Shown piece by piece: positions 1 through 11,000 of a stretch of DNA of 64,000 bases. Position 1 is the first letter of the stretch. Each line of letters begins with the position of its first letter. Under the pieces are notes generated by a model. It made no database searches. It had not been told where the DNA came from and worked only from the letters and a program-made list of their open reading frames with translations. Origin of the DNA: Lamellibrachia satsuma. Lineage: Eukaryota; Annelida; Polychaeta; Sabellida; Siboglinidae. Location: NCBI GenBank assembly GCA_033239005.1, contig BSQZ01000040.1:4770099-4834098 (forward strand). Reading direction: 5' to 3'. The translations under genes and the position numbers were made by a program.

Positions 1-32
1 TCGGAAAACAATAACTCAGAAAGACAAACAAA

Positions 33-197
33 ATGGAGTCTTCAAACGGACCTCGGTGGCGGAAGTCCTGCGACGACGCAAGACAGTGGAATCGTATCTC
101 CGCTTTGGAAGAGTATGTACGGCAGTGGGCTCTCTCGAATCTGGGGAGGTTGTTTTGCTGCAACAGTCACAAAGATAAACTATGTTGGTGGTGGTAG
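33..197 (+). other. Short ORF before microsatellite, doubtful
   Basis: A 54-codon ORF starts at the ATG at 33 (A at -3) and ends at a TAG created by the beginning of the GGT repeat. Its composition is coding-like (Trp-, Arg- and Cys-containing, GC-richer than its surroundings), so it could be the end of an exon cut off by the window edge or by the microsatellite. No domain is recognised. Confidence 0.2.
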
Positions 198-860
198 TAT
201 GAAGGTGTTGTTGTTGTTGTTGGTGGTGGTGGTGGCAGTAGTGGTGGTGGTGGTGGTGATGGTGGTTTTGGTGGTGGTGGTGGTGATGGTGGTGGTGGTG
301 GTGGTGGTGGTGGTGATGGTGGTGGTGATGGTGGTGGTGGTGGTAGTAGTAGTGGTGGTGGTGGTGGTGGTAGTGGTGATGGTGGTGATGGTGGTGGTGA
401 TGGTAGTGGTGGTGGTGGTGGTGGTTGTGGTGGTGGTGGTGGTGGTGGTGGTGGTGATGGTGGTTGTGGTGGTTGTGGTGGTGGTGGTGATGATGGTTGT
501 GATGGTGGTGGTGGTGGTGGTGATGGTGGTGGTGATGGTGGTGGTAGTGGTGATGGTGGTGGTGGTGGTGGTAGTGGTGGTTGTGGTTGTGGTGGTGGTG
601 GTGGTGGTGGTGGTGATGGTGGTGGTAGTGTTGAAGGTGGTAGTGGTGGTGGTGGTGTTGATGGTGGTGGTGGTGGTGATGATGATGATTATGGAGGTGA
701 TGATGATGATGATGCCGATTATGAAGATGCTGATGAAGATGATGGCGGCGACGACGACGACGACGACGATGATGATGATGGAGGTGGTGGTGATAGTGAT
801 GATGATGATGAAGAATATGATGACGATTATGACGACGACGATGATGTTGATGATAGATGT
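181..860. repeat. GGT/GAT/GAC trinucleotide microsatellite
   Basis: About 680 bp of imperfect GTG/GGT triplets grade into GAT and GAC triplets towards the right end. Triplet periodicity leaves frames open on both strands (poly-Val on plus, poly-Thr/Ile on minus), but these are low-complexity artefacts, not genes. Confidence 0.95.
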
Positions 861-899
861 ATCATTGACAATGGCAGAGCCCGAGTTAACCAGTAGCAA

Positions 900-2129
900 T
901 GGAATCTGAAGATGTGCAATGAATGTAGCAGAAGGCTACTTTGTTATGACCCACCTTCCGACGTTAGCACGTCCTTCCGCACCCAGGCGTAAGGGTCGGA
1001 TTTATTTCCGGAGCGAGCGCGCACGCACGCCACGTACGACTGATGCGGCTCGACTTCCCAGAATGTGTATGCCTGCTGCAACAAATTGTTAGCAATAAAA
1101 AAAATCATATATTTACCCATCACGTGAAAGCGTCCGTAGATATTATTGCGCAAAGTTATTACTAGACGTGGTTATCGAAAGAAATGTTTTGTTCATTACG
1201 TCATTAGTGCATTATAACTGTATAATTTTAACAGAAACATGTGACGCTAAGTTGGCCTAAATTAACGTAATGATATTGCCTAAAATGGTTGGTCTTGGTG
1301 CACACTTCTGGAAGCAGCTCGGATTGGCTTCATCACTTATGAGTTCACTACTATGACATATGTTGACGCTTTGAAACGTATGTGTTCACGCGTTTGTGAG
1401 AAACGCTTAAATATTTAAAGGTACAGCCTCCGCATATACAGGAAAGAATTATGCTTACACCACGGGTACTTGGTACGCAAACCCAAGATGACTGATAAGA
1501 TATAGTGAAAAAAATCCTGCAGATGCATTTTACAGGAGAATATTATCTACATAAAAAAGGCTTTTTATTTAGTATAGCAAAACAATGCTACCCCCCCCCC
1601 ACCCCCGCCAAAAAAATTACATAGAGGCCCGCCTAACGATTAAATGACTTTCTTCCTTTCCATTGCAGTAAATAGTCTCGTTTATCTTTCACCCCTCGAC
1701 AGTGCCAAATCCAATGGACGCATTATATAATTTTATTATGGAACGAAAACACTATTAAATATTAATTCAGCTTTATCTTATTGTGTGATTTCTTTCACTA
1801 TAAGTCAAACTAAGAATGGTTTCGTATGCATTCATAGCTAAACGAACGAGGCGGTCGTTTGAGCGACAAATTGTGGCGCCACCACACGGAGCCACATTAA
1901 TGGAAGCCGCGCTGTAAAATGCGTGTATTTGATTAGTCGGGATTCGTGTATGAATTGGTGTGTACACGCGAAATAAAAAGTTTAGGTATGCGTGTATCAT
2001 TGTGTATTTGTTGATTTATATATATGAAATTTACAGCTGTATTATTTTGTTGTACCAATTTATCGTTTTTACATTTCATAATGTCTATTTACGCGCAATA
2101 AGCAGTACGGCATACAATCGTTGCATGTC
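900..2129. other. Gene-free AT-rich stretch
   Basis: No convincing ORF, splice-bounded exon or transposon signature is seen. There is a short poly-C run near 1,590-1,606. The stretch otherwise looks like ordinary intergenic DNA. Confidence 0.6.
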
Positions 2130-2201
2130 GCATCTATAGCTCAGTGGTAGAGCACTGGTCTCGTAAACCAGGGGTCGTGAGTTCAAACCTCACTGGGGGT
2201 T
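2130..2201 (+). tRNA. tRNA-Thr (CGU), weak acceptor stem
   Basis: The cloverleaf folds as D-stem 2139-2142/2150-2153, anticodon stem 2155-2159/2167-2171, seven-base loop with anticodon CGT at 2162-2164, five-base variable loop, T-stem 2177-2181/2189-2193 and loop TTCAAAC. A-box and B-box promoter sequences are intact and no intron is present. The acceptor stem is poor: 2130-2136 against 2194-2200 has three G-U pairs and one A-G mismatch. The copy may therefore be a decaying gene or a SINE progenitor rather than a major tRNA. A T-rich stretch follows (TTTT at about 2,207-2,210). Confidence 0.82.
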
Positions 2202-2216
2202 ATTTAATTTTGCTTG

Positions 2217-2522
2217 TGAAATTATCAGAGCTATCTTGTTTTATTAATACAGTATGCTCCGCTTAATACAACCAGAGCAATTTTATTACACGGCTTCTAC
2301 GTGACATTCATTGCATTCTGAAATTATCAGAGCTATCTTGTTTTATCAATACAGTGTGCTCCGCTTAATACAACCAGAGCAATTATATTACGCGGCTTCT
2401 ACGTGACATTCATTGCATTCTGAAATTATCAGAGCTATCTTGTTTTATCAATACAGTGTGCTCCGCTTAATACAACCAGAGCAATTCTATTACACGGCTT
2501 CTACGTGACATTCATTGCATTC
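2217..2522. repeat. Tandem repeat, 3 x 102 bp
   Basis: Three nearly identical 102-bp units start at 2217, 2319 and 2421, directly after the tRNA. They differ by a handful of substitutions. No coding potential is seen. Confidence 0.95.
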
Positions 2523-2824
2523 TGAGCTGCTGTTGCAATAAACATAGTTGAGTTAATGAAAGCAAATATAATATTTAGCTATCGCCTGGGTTATTAGAAA
2601 TACCTTATGAGTCATCCTAGGAGGGAGATAAATACCCTGTCGTAGAAATACTATATCCAGATATTGTCCAATTGTCACAAAAACAAATGTTGGTAATGTC
2701 AATGCATGGCGGAAAGTAATTGTAATTACGAATACAAATGCGAAAATTTTCAAACTGTATCCGAGTACGCTCACGAATTACTTTGAACACAGAGAACACT
2801 GCTAGAAACAAATAAATATATAAA

Positions 2825-3030
2825 TTGACACGCATACTCGCATACACGCATACATACATACATACATACGTGCATACGTGCATACGTGCATACGTACATA
2901 CGTACATATATACATATATACATGCATACATACATACATCCATGCATCCATGCCTCCAACCATGTATGCATGCATGCGTGCAAGTATATATGCATACATA
3001 TAAATGTGCAAACGGACATACGAACAAACA
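2825..3030. repeat. CATA/CATG-type microsatellite
   Basis: An imperfect tetranucleotide tract in the upstream region of the first PAN-EGF gene. All frames stay open, giving Tyr/Val/Cys/His-rich spurious ORFs. Confidence 0.85.
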
Positions 3031-3916
3031 CGCACGTAATCGTGTGATGTTAGTTCCAATATCCGTCTAGTAATAACTTTGCGCAGTCATTCAGGGTAAG
3101 GGGCGCTTTCACGTAAACGGTAAAGGTTTTAGTTTTAAAATGTCGATTGGTAGCTACCTATTAATGTAAGTAAATGTTTTTTAATTAATAGTAGCTTAGG
3201 TTTTTGGTTTACCAACTGTGGTCGCCACTACGAAGCATCTGTTTCATGTTACGCAGTATGGGCAAATGACAAATGACAAATGATACATTTATTCCGACCC
3301 CTTTCGAGATACGCCCATACACGTGTGCGTACACACACACACGCACACGCACAAACTCGCACTTAATCGTGTGATGTTAGTTCCGATAACTGCATCGCGT
3401 AATAACTTTGCGCAGTCATTCAAAGTAAGGGGCGCTTTCACGTAAACCGTAAAGATTTCAGTTAGAAAATTTGGTTGGTAGCTACCTATCTAAGTATATG
3501 ATTCTTAATTAATAATAGTTTACAAATTGTGCTCGCCAGTACGAAGCATCTGTTTCATGTTACGCAGTAAGGGCAAATAACAAATGACAAATGATGAGGT
3601 AAACGAAACGACCGTACAAATGTCAAAAGTTAAATGTATCAAGTATAATATGTAATACATAATAGCATAAACATAAACACAATGTATGCTAACTGACCAA
3701 GTCATGCAACATGTTTTGAAATAACAAAACTCTATGAATTACGTTTTCGAAAAAGGAAACAACGACCTGATATACTTTGTAATTTTTTTAAAGTTTTGAC
3801 AGTTGTTTAACATTTTGACATTAAATAATTGGCTGAATTTAATTTGGTCTTACACTGTTATATGGAAGTAAGATTTGCAAATGCTGGTCACGTTGTCGTA
3901 AAACTTCGTTTCCCCG

Positions 3917-3939
3917 GAAACGGAAACTTCGTGACGTCA
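3917..3939 (+). promoter_or_regulatory. IRF-type element plus CRE, gene copy 1
   Basis: GAAACGGAAAC (3917-3927) matches the GAAANNGAAA core of interferon-regulatory-factor elements and overlaps an ETS-like CCGGAA. Four bases on, TGACGTCA (3932-3939) is a perfect palindromic CRE. The pair lies 37 bp before the ATG. The same pair with the same 4-bp gap occurs before gene copy 2. Protein binding is inferred from the motif only. Confidence 0.5.
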
Positions 3940-3976
3940 CAGTCAGGCATGCGCCGTCACTATTGTTGCTACTAGA

Positions 3977-5358
3977 ATGTCGACGATGTATCGGAGTTGT
4001 ACAATCGACGTCGCCATAATGTTCGCCTGCTGTGCACACCTGCTAGAACTCGTGAGTTCGTACGCCATCGGTCACGGAAGTGACACAAAGTTAACGCGCA
4101 ACAGGCGCCAAACGATCATGTGTAGATATATCATCGATCCGAAGAACGGGATGACAGATGCTTTCGCAAATAAGCCCGTGCCTTCGACTATTCCGCATAA
4201 CCGATCTTGCGCATGGTGGTGCTTAGTGAATGCTATGTGTACGGGTGTAGTAGAAGGACCCACTGAATGCAGATATAGCACAAGCCATTCTGTTGCGTTG
4301 TCGCGTCAGACTGGCAAAATTGTCTACAGGATTGCTTCTCGATGTCCACCGGGGTATCCATGTTACAGCGGAAAATGCAAGGACGGGTCAACTTGTAGTA
4401 GGACATCGCTTAACGAAAGCAGCCCGGGAAGGAAATGTATGTGTGCTGATGACTGGACGGCATGGTACTGCGAGGTGGCTATCACATACACAAACACAAC
4501 CATAACCACTACCGCTGCCAGCACCACCACCACCATCAGCATCACCACCACCACAACCACCACCATCAAGGCGATTACATCGAGCACGACGGTAGCAGGA
4601 GGCCGTCTGAGCACAACGACGAAGGTCAGCATTGCCGTGGCTGCCGCCGGAGTGGTCGTCGTTTTCGGCTGCCTTATCGCCGTCGTTACAGGAATAGCAG
4701 CCGCCACAAGACGGGCAGCAGCGTAAGTGATACACACTTACGACATGTTGACCAGATATGCCGTTTCGTACGGATTGCCCATACTCAATGCGGATTTGTA
4801 TGAGAAATACAGCCGTATCCCTTATCTATTCGAATTTGTTTCATATTTACGGAAATGTCTGCCGTGATAAAGCACATATGTTTGTGTCTTCATCACAAAA
4901 GTATAACATCTATCGGAATCGGAATGCTATACGCCGATTAACCAATGACAACTTGTATATAAAGAGTTGGTGCGGCAAGAAGCCCTAATTCCACTGTTAG
5001 TTTCACCTCTGAGTGAGCTGTCAACGTATATGCCAGTTGCGTATGTGAAAGTGCGTGATGCTTAATATTTACAACAATGGCTCCCCATTGATCTGAAGCT
5101 GTAGTACGATTTACATGTTTGTTTTTTTTTGTACAATGTATGTACGTATTTGTATATTATGTATGTACGCATGAATTTTATAAAAAATAAACTCTCTCTC
5201 TCGCTCTCTCTCTCTTTCTCAGAAAGGATATCCACGGAATCGTTAGAACAGTCAAAGATGACGATACCAAAGAAGATGAAGAAGAAGAGGATGAAGAAGA
5301 CGATGAAGAAGACGAAACAAACATGGAAAGAAAAACACTTCCCAGATTATCAAAATAA
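3977..5358 (+). CDS. PAN/EGF/mucin-stalk membrane receptor, copy 1
   Basis: I infer a two-exon gene, join(3977..4722, 5223..5358), 293 residues. The exon 1 frame would stop two bases beyond a strong GTAAGT donor. Splicing in phase 2 to the acceptor after the CT-rich tract at 5222 continues the frame. Layout: signal peptide (about 1-30); PAN/apple-like module with C49, C78, C82, C88, C98; extra C123; EGF-like module with C129, C134, C140, C154, C156, C165 ending in the usual W-x3-YC pattern; Thr-rich O-glycosylation stalk (about 168-216); membrane helix (about 217-240); RR stop-transfer; acidic Glu/Asp tail ending MERKTLPRLSK. N-glycosylation sequons lie at N75, N146 and N173. The layout suggests a cell-surface receptor or adhesion protein; the ligand is unknown. 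ATGs at 3977 and 3986 both have A at -3. Exon 2 ends in TAA overlapping AATAAA. Confidence 0.82.
4942..4964 (+). promoter_or_regulatory. Intronic CCAAT + TATATAAAG, copy 1
   Basis: Inside the intron, CCAAT (4942-4946) is followed nine bases later by TATATAAAG (4956-4964). The arrangement is retained in copy 2. It could be an internal promoter, or simply conserved because the duplication is recent. Confidence 0.25.
5223..5358 (+). CDS. Exon 2 (acidic cytoplasmic tail) of copy 1
   Basis: The exon begins after a (CT)n polypyrimidine tract and CAG. It encodes 45 tail residues rich in Glu and Asp, built on GATGAAGAAGAG-like codons, and stops at 5356-5358. The other two frames read as Lys/Met- or Ser-rich peptides and are artefacts. 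The matching exon of copy 2 preserves both ends and expands the middle. Confidence 0.8.
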
Positions 5359-6550
5359 AGCAAACATAAAAAAATATATATATCCGTACAGATAAGCCAG
5401 AATGACAACACTCTCTACCAACTTTAGATAAGTAAAATGTGCACTGTACAATTTAGAAATTTTACAATAAATACAGTTGAGTGATTGGAAGCAAATATAA
5501 TATTTAGCAATCGCCTGGTTAATTATAAATTCTTTATGGGTCACCCTATGAGGTAGGTAAATACCCTATCGTAGAAATTCTATATTTAGATATTGTCCAA
5601 TTATCACAAAAAACAAATGTTGGTAATGTCAATGCATGATGGAAAGTAATTGTAATTTCGAAAACGAATACGAACATTTTCAAACTGTATCCAAGTACGC
5701 TCACGAATTACTTTGAACACAGAGAACACTGCAAGAAACAAATGAATATATAAGTTGACTAGCATACACGCATACACAACATACACAACTATATAATCAT
5801 ACATATAGGTCTCATACGGACATAAGTACATACATACGTACACAAGCACGCACGTACGTAGCGCACGCACGCACGCAAGCACGCACGGACGCACGCACGC
5901 ACGCACGCACGCATGTACACACCTACGTACGCGCACATATATTTGTACGGGCCATAGGCCTAATCGTGTGATGTTACTTCCGATAACCGCGTCTAGTAAT
6001 AACTTTGCTCAGTCATTCAAGGTAATGGTCACATTCACGTAAACGGTAAAGATTTCAGTTAAAGAAACGTTGATTGTTAGCTACCTAACACTGTAAGTAA
6101 ATGTTTTTTTAATCAATAGCAGTTTTATTATTTACAAACTGTGCTCGCCACTACGAATCATCTGTTTAATGTTGCTCAATAAGGGCAAATGACAAATGAT
6201 ATATTTATTCCAACCGACCCGTTTCGAGGTGTAGGAAACGATTATACAAACTTTCAAAAGTTAGATGTATTTAGCATAACATGAAATACATAACGACGAC
6301 GTAAACGTAAACACAATGTACGCAAATTGAATAATTCATACCACACATTTTTAAATAACAAAACTTAATTAATTACATTTTCGAAAAAGGAAACAACGTT
6401 TAGCAAGTTTTGACAGTTGTTTAATATTTTTGACAATAAATAATTGGCTGAATTTAAGCGCATTTGGCTTAACTCTGTAATATCGAGGTACGTATTGTTT
6501 TCGAAGATTTGCAAAGGCAGAGCACGTTGTCGTAAAACTTCGTTTCCCCG

Positions 6551-6573
6551 GAAACGGAAACAGCATGACGTCA
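6551..6573 (+). promoter_or_regulatory. IRF-type element plus CRE, gene copy 2
   Basis: GAAACGGAAAC (6551-6561) and TGACGTCA (6566-6573) repeat the copy 1 arrangement with the same 4-bp gap, 36 bp before the ATG. The sequence right after the CRE has diverged more than the two motifs. Confidence 0.5.
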
Positions 6574-6609
6574 CGTTAGGTACGCGACGTCACTATCGTT
6601 GCTACTAAA

Positions 6610-8028
6610 ATGTCGACGATGTATCGGAGTTGTACAATCGACGTCGCCATAAAGTTGCTCTACTGTGCACACCTGATAGAACTCGTGACGCCACGCGATG
6701 CAGTGAGTCCGTACGTCATCGGTCACGGAAGTGACATAACGTTAACGCGCAACAGACGCCAAATGACAATGTGTAGATATATCATCGATCCGAAGATCGG
6801 GATGACAGATTCTTTCGCAAATAAGCCCGTGCCTTCGACTATTCCGCATAACCGATCTTGCGCGTGGTGGTGCTTAGTGAATACTATGTGTACGGGTGTA
6901 GTAGAAGGACCCACTGAATGCAGATATAGCACAAGCCATTCTGTTGCGTTATCGCGCCAGTTTGGTACAATTGTCTACCGGATTGTGTCTCGATGTCCAC
7001 CGGGGTATCCGTGTTACAGCGGAAAATCCAAGGACGGGTCGAATTGTAGTAGGAAATCGCTTAATGAAAGCAGCCCGGGAAGGAAATGTATATGTGTTGA
7101 TGGCTGGACGGCATGGTACTGCGATGTGGCTACCACACACACAAACACAACCATAAACACAAACACTACCACAACAACCAAAACAACCACAACAACCACA
7201 AATTCAAACACAACCGCCGCCACTGCCACCACCACCACCACCACCATCAAGGCCATTACATCGAGCACGACGGTAGCAGAAAGCCGTATGAGCCCCACGA
7301 CTAAGCTCAGCATTGACGTTGCTGCCACCGGAGCGGTCGTCATGGTTGGCTGTCTGGCCGCCGTCGTTGCAGGACTAGCAGCCGCCACAAGACGGGCAGC
7401 AACGTAAGTGAGACACTTCGAGAAATGTTGACCAGATACGCCGTTTCGTATGGAATGCCCATGCTCAATACGGATTTGAATGAGAAATATGACCGTATCC
7501 ATTCGGATTTGTTTCATGGTTATAAAAATGTTTGCCATGTTAAAGCATATGTAACATCTATCGGAATCAGAATAAAATAGGCCGATTAACCAATGACAAC
7601 TTGTATATAAAGAGTTCGTTAGGCAAAAATCCCTAATTCCACTGTGAATTTGACCTCTGAGTGAGCTGTCAACGTATATGCCAGTTGGTTATATGAAAGT
7701 GCATGACGGGTAATATTTGCAACAGTGGCTCCGCTATTGATCTGACGCTGTACAAAAAAGTACGATTTCCATGTTTGTTTTTCTATACTATGTATGTACG
7801 TGTTTGTTTGTATACTTTTATATGAAGTTTCTAAAAATAAACAATTTGTATCTCAGAAAGAATATCCACGGAAACATTGGAACACGCAAACATGACGACA
7901 CCAAAGATGAGGAAGAAGAAGAGGATGAAGAAGAAAATGAAGAAGAGGATGAAGAAGAGGATGAAGAAGAGGATGAAGAAGACGAAACAGACATGGAAAG
8001 GAAAACCCTCCTCAGATTATCAAAATAA
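6610..8028 (+). CDS. PAN/EGF/mucin-stalk membrane receptor, copy 2
   Basis: Paralogue of the gene at 3977, join(6610..7403, 7857..8028), 321 residues, with the same phase-2 intron (donor GTAAGT at 7404, acceptor TCTCAG ending 7856). It has the same layout: signal peptide, PAN-like cysteines C55, C84, C88, C94, C104, EGF-like module, longer Thr/Asn stalk (about 174-233), membrane helix, acidic tail. One EGF cysteine is lost: the residue matching C134 of copy 1 is serine (S140), so the second EGF disulphide cannot form as usual. The acidic tail is longer through extra 12-bp GATGAAGAAGAG units. The ORF is otherwise intact, so this looks like a functional but diverging duplicate. Its 3' flank is the first unit of the 92-bp satellite. 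Confidence 0.82.
7590..7612 (+). promoter_or_regulatory. Intronic CCAAT + TATATAAAG, copy 2
   Basis: CCAAT at 7590-7594 and TATATAAAG at 7604-7612 have the same spacing as in the intron of copy 1. Confidence 0.25.
7857..8028 (+). CDS. Exon 2 (acidic cytoplasmic tail) of copy 2
   Basis: The acceptor is less pyrimidine-rich than in copy 1, but the CAG and the first bases are conserved. It encodes 57 tail residues with a (Glu/Asp)n run made of 12-bp units, then METHIONINE-Glu-Arg-Lys-Thr-Leu and a terminal Leu-Ser-Lys before TAA (8026-8028), which again overlaps AATAAA. Confidence 0.8.
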
Positions 8029-8044
8029 AGCAAACATTCTAAAC

Positions 8045-11000
8045 GATTTTATTACCCGTACTTGAGATGAGCCAGAATTACAACAATCTCTACCAACTTT
8101 AGATACCGCTGTAAAATGTGCACTGCACAATAAAGACATTTTATTACCCGTACATGAGACGAGCCAGAATTACAACAATCTCTACCAACTTTAGATACCG
8201 CTGTAAAATGTGCACTGCACAATAAAGACATTTTATTACCCGTACTTGAGATGAGCCAGAATTACAACAATCTCTACCAACTTTAGATACCGCCGTAAAA
8301 TGTGCACTGCACAATAAAGACATTATATTAACCGTACTTGAGATGAGCCAGAATTACAACAATCTCTACCAACATTAGATACCGCCGTAAAATGTGCACT
8401 GCACAATAAAGACATTTTATTAACCGTACTTGAGATGAGCCAGAATTACAACAATCTCTACCAACTTTAAATACCGCTGTAAAATGTGCACTTCACAATA
8501 AAGACATTTTATTACCCGTACTTGAGATGAGCCAGAATTACAACAATCTCTACCAACTTTAGATACCGCTGTAAAATGTGCACTGCACAATAAAGACATT
8601 TTATTACCCGTACTTGAGATGAGCCAGAATTATAACAATCTCTACCAACTTTAGATACCGCTGTAAAATGTGCACTGCACAATAAAGACATTTTATTACC
8701 CGTACTTGAGATGAGCCAGAATTACAACAATCTCTACCAACTTTAGATACCGCTGTAAAATGTGCACTGCACAATAAAGACATTTTATTACCCGTACTTG
8801 AGATGAGCCAGAATTACAACAATCTCTACCAACTTTAGATACGGCTGTAAAATGTGCACTGCACAATAAAGACATTTTATTAACCGTACTTGAGATGAGC
8901 CAGAATTACAACAATCTCTACCAACTTTAGATACCGCTGTAAAATGTGCACTGCACAATAAAGACATTTTATTACCCGTACTTGAGATGAGCCAGAATTA
9001 CAACAATCTCTACCAACTTTAGATACCGCTGTAAAATGTGCACTGCACAATAAAGACATTTTATTACCCGTACTTGAGATGAGCCAGAATTACAACAATC
9101 TCTACCAACTTTAGATACCGCTGTAAAATGTGCACTGCACAATAAAGACATTTTATTACCCGTACTTGAGACGAGCCAGAATTACAACAATCTCTACCAA
9201 CTTTAGATACCACTGTAAAATGTGCACTGCACAATAAAGACATTTATTACCCGTACTTGAGATGAGCCAGAATTACAACAATCTCTACCAACTTTAGATA
9301 CCACTGTAAAATGTGCACTGCATAATAAAGACATTTTATTACCCTTACTTGAGATGAGCCAGAATTACAACAATCTCTACCAACTTTAGATACCACTGTA
9401 AAATGTGCACTGCACAATAAAGACATTTTATTACCCGTACTTGAGATGAGCCAGAATTACAACAATCTCTACCAACTTTAGATAACACTGTAAAATGTGC
9501 ATTGCACAATAAAAACATTTTATTACCCGTACTTGAGATGAGCCAGAATTACAACAATCTCTACCAACTTTAGATACCGCCGTAAAATGTGCACTGCACA
9601 ATAAAGACATTATATTAACCGTACTTGAGATGAGCCAGAATTACAACAATCTCTACCAACATTAGATACCGCCGTAAAATGTGCACTGCACAATAAAGAC
9701 ATTTTATTAACCGTACTTGAGATGAGCCAGAATTACAACAATCTCTACCAACTTTAAATACCGCTATAAAATGTGCACTTCACAATAAAGACATTTTATT
9801 ACCCGTACTTGAGATGAGCCAGAATTACAACAATCTCTACCAACTTTAGATACCGCTGTAAAATGTGCACTGCACAATAAAGACATTTTATTACCCGTAC
9901 TTGAGATGAGCCAGAATTATAACAATCTCTACCAACTTTAGATACCGCTGTAAAATGTGCACTGCACAATAAAGACATTTTATTACCCGTACTTGAGATG
10001 AGCCAGAATTACAACAATCTCTACCAACTTTAGATACCGCTGTAAAATGTGCACTGCACAATAAAGACATTTTATTACCCGTACTTGAGATGAGCCAGAA
10101 TTACAACAATCTCTACCAACTTTAGATACGGCTGTAAAATGTGCACTGCACAATAAAGACATTTTATTAACCGTACTTGAGATGAGCCAGAATTACAACA
10201 ATCTCTACCAACTTTAGATACCGCTGTAAAATGTGCACTGCACAATAAAGACATTTTATTAACCGTACTTGAGATGAGCCAGAATTACAACAATCTCTAC
10301 CAATTTTAGATACCGCTGTAAAATGTGCACTGCACAATAAAGACATTTTATTACCCGTACTTGAGATGAGCCAGAATTACAACAATCTCTACCAACTTTA
10401 GATACCGCTGTAAAATGTGCACTGCACAATAAAGACATTTTATTACCCGTACTTGAGATGAGCCAGAATTACAACAATCTCTACCAACTTTAGATACCGC
10501 TGTAAAATGTGCACTGCACAATAAAGACATTTTATTACCCGTACTTGAGATGAGCCAGAATTACAACAATCTCTACCAACTTTAGATACGGCTGTAAAAT
10601 GTGCACTGCACAATAAAGACATTTTATTAACCGTACTTGAGATGAGCCAGAATTACAACAATCTCTACCAACTTTAGATACCGCTGTAAAATGTGCACTG
10701 CACAATAAAGACATTTTATTACCCGTACTTGAGATGAGCCAGAATTACAACAATCTCTACCAACTTTAGATACCGCTGTAAAATGTGCACTGCACAATAA
10801 AGACACTTTATTACCCGTACTTGAGATGAGCCAGAATTACAACAATCTCTACCAACTTTAGATACCGCTGTAAAATGTGCACTGCACAATAAAGACATTT
10901 TATTACCCGTACTTGAGATGAGCCAGAATTACAACAATCTCTACCAACTTTAGATACCACTGTAAAATGTGCACTGCACAATAAAGACATTTTATTACCC

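Larger units (their letters stand above)
2535..5470. repeat. Tandem gene-duplication unit, copy 1
   Basis: This block is collinear with 5471 to about 8040: the same 5' flank, microsatellite position, promoter, two-exon gene and 3' flank. Copy 1 is longer because a piece of the upstream region is itself duplicated (about 3043-3165 resembles 3369-3490, 326 bp apart), each followed by a CA/ACGC-type microsatellite. Confidence 0.9.
5471..8040. repeat. Tandem gene-duplication unit, copy 2
   Basis: This is the second collinear copy of the unit that starts at about 2535. Its upstream microsatellite is an ACGC-type tract (about 5,850-5,920) where copy 1 has CATA-type repeats. It has only one copy of the motif block that is doubled in copy 1. 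It passes into the 92-bp satellite. Confidence 0.9.

Noticed and set aside
115..909. Long poly-Val ORF on plus and poly-Thr ORF on minus
   Set aside because: Both come from the GGT/GAT triplet microsatellite; no other coding evidence.
5129..5395. Lys/Met-rich plus-strand ORF and Ser-rich minus ORF at the acidic exon
   Set aside because: Other-frame shadows of the GAA/GAT-rich tail exon, which is in frame with exon 1 after splicing.
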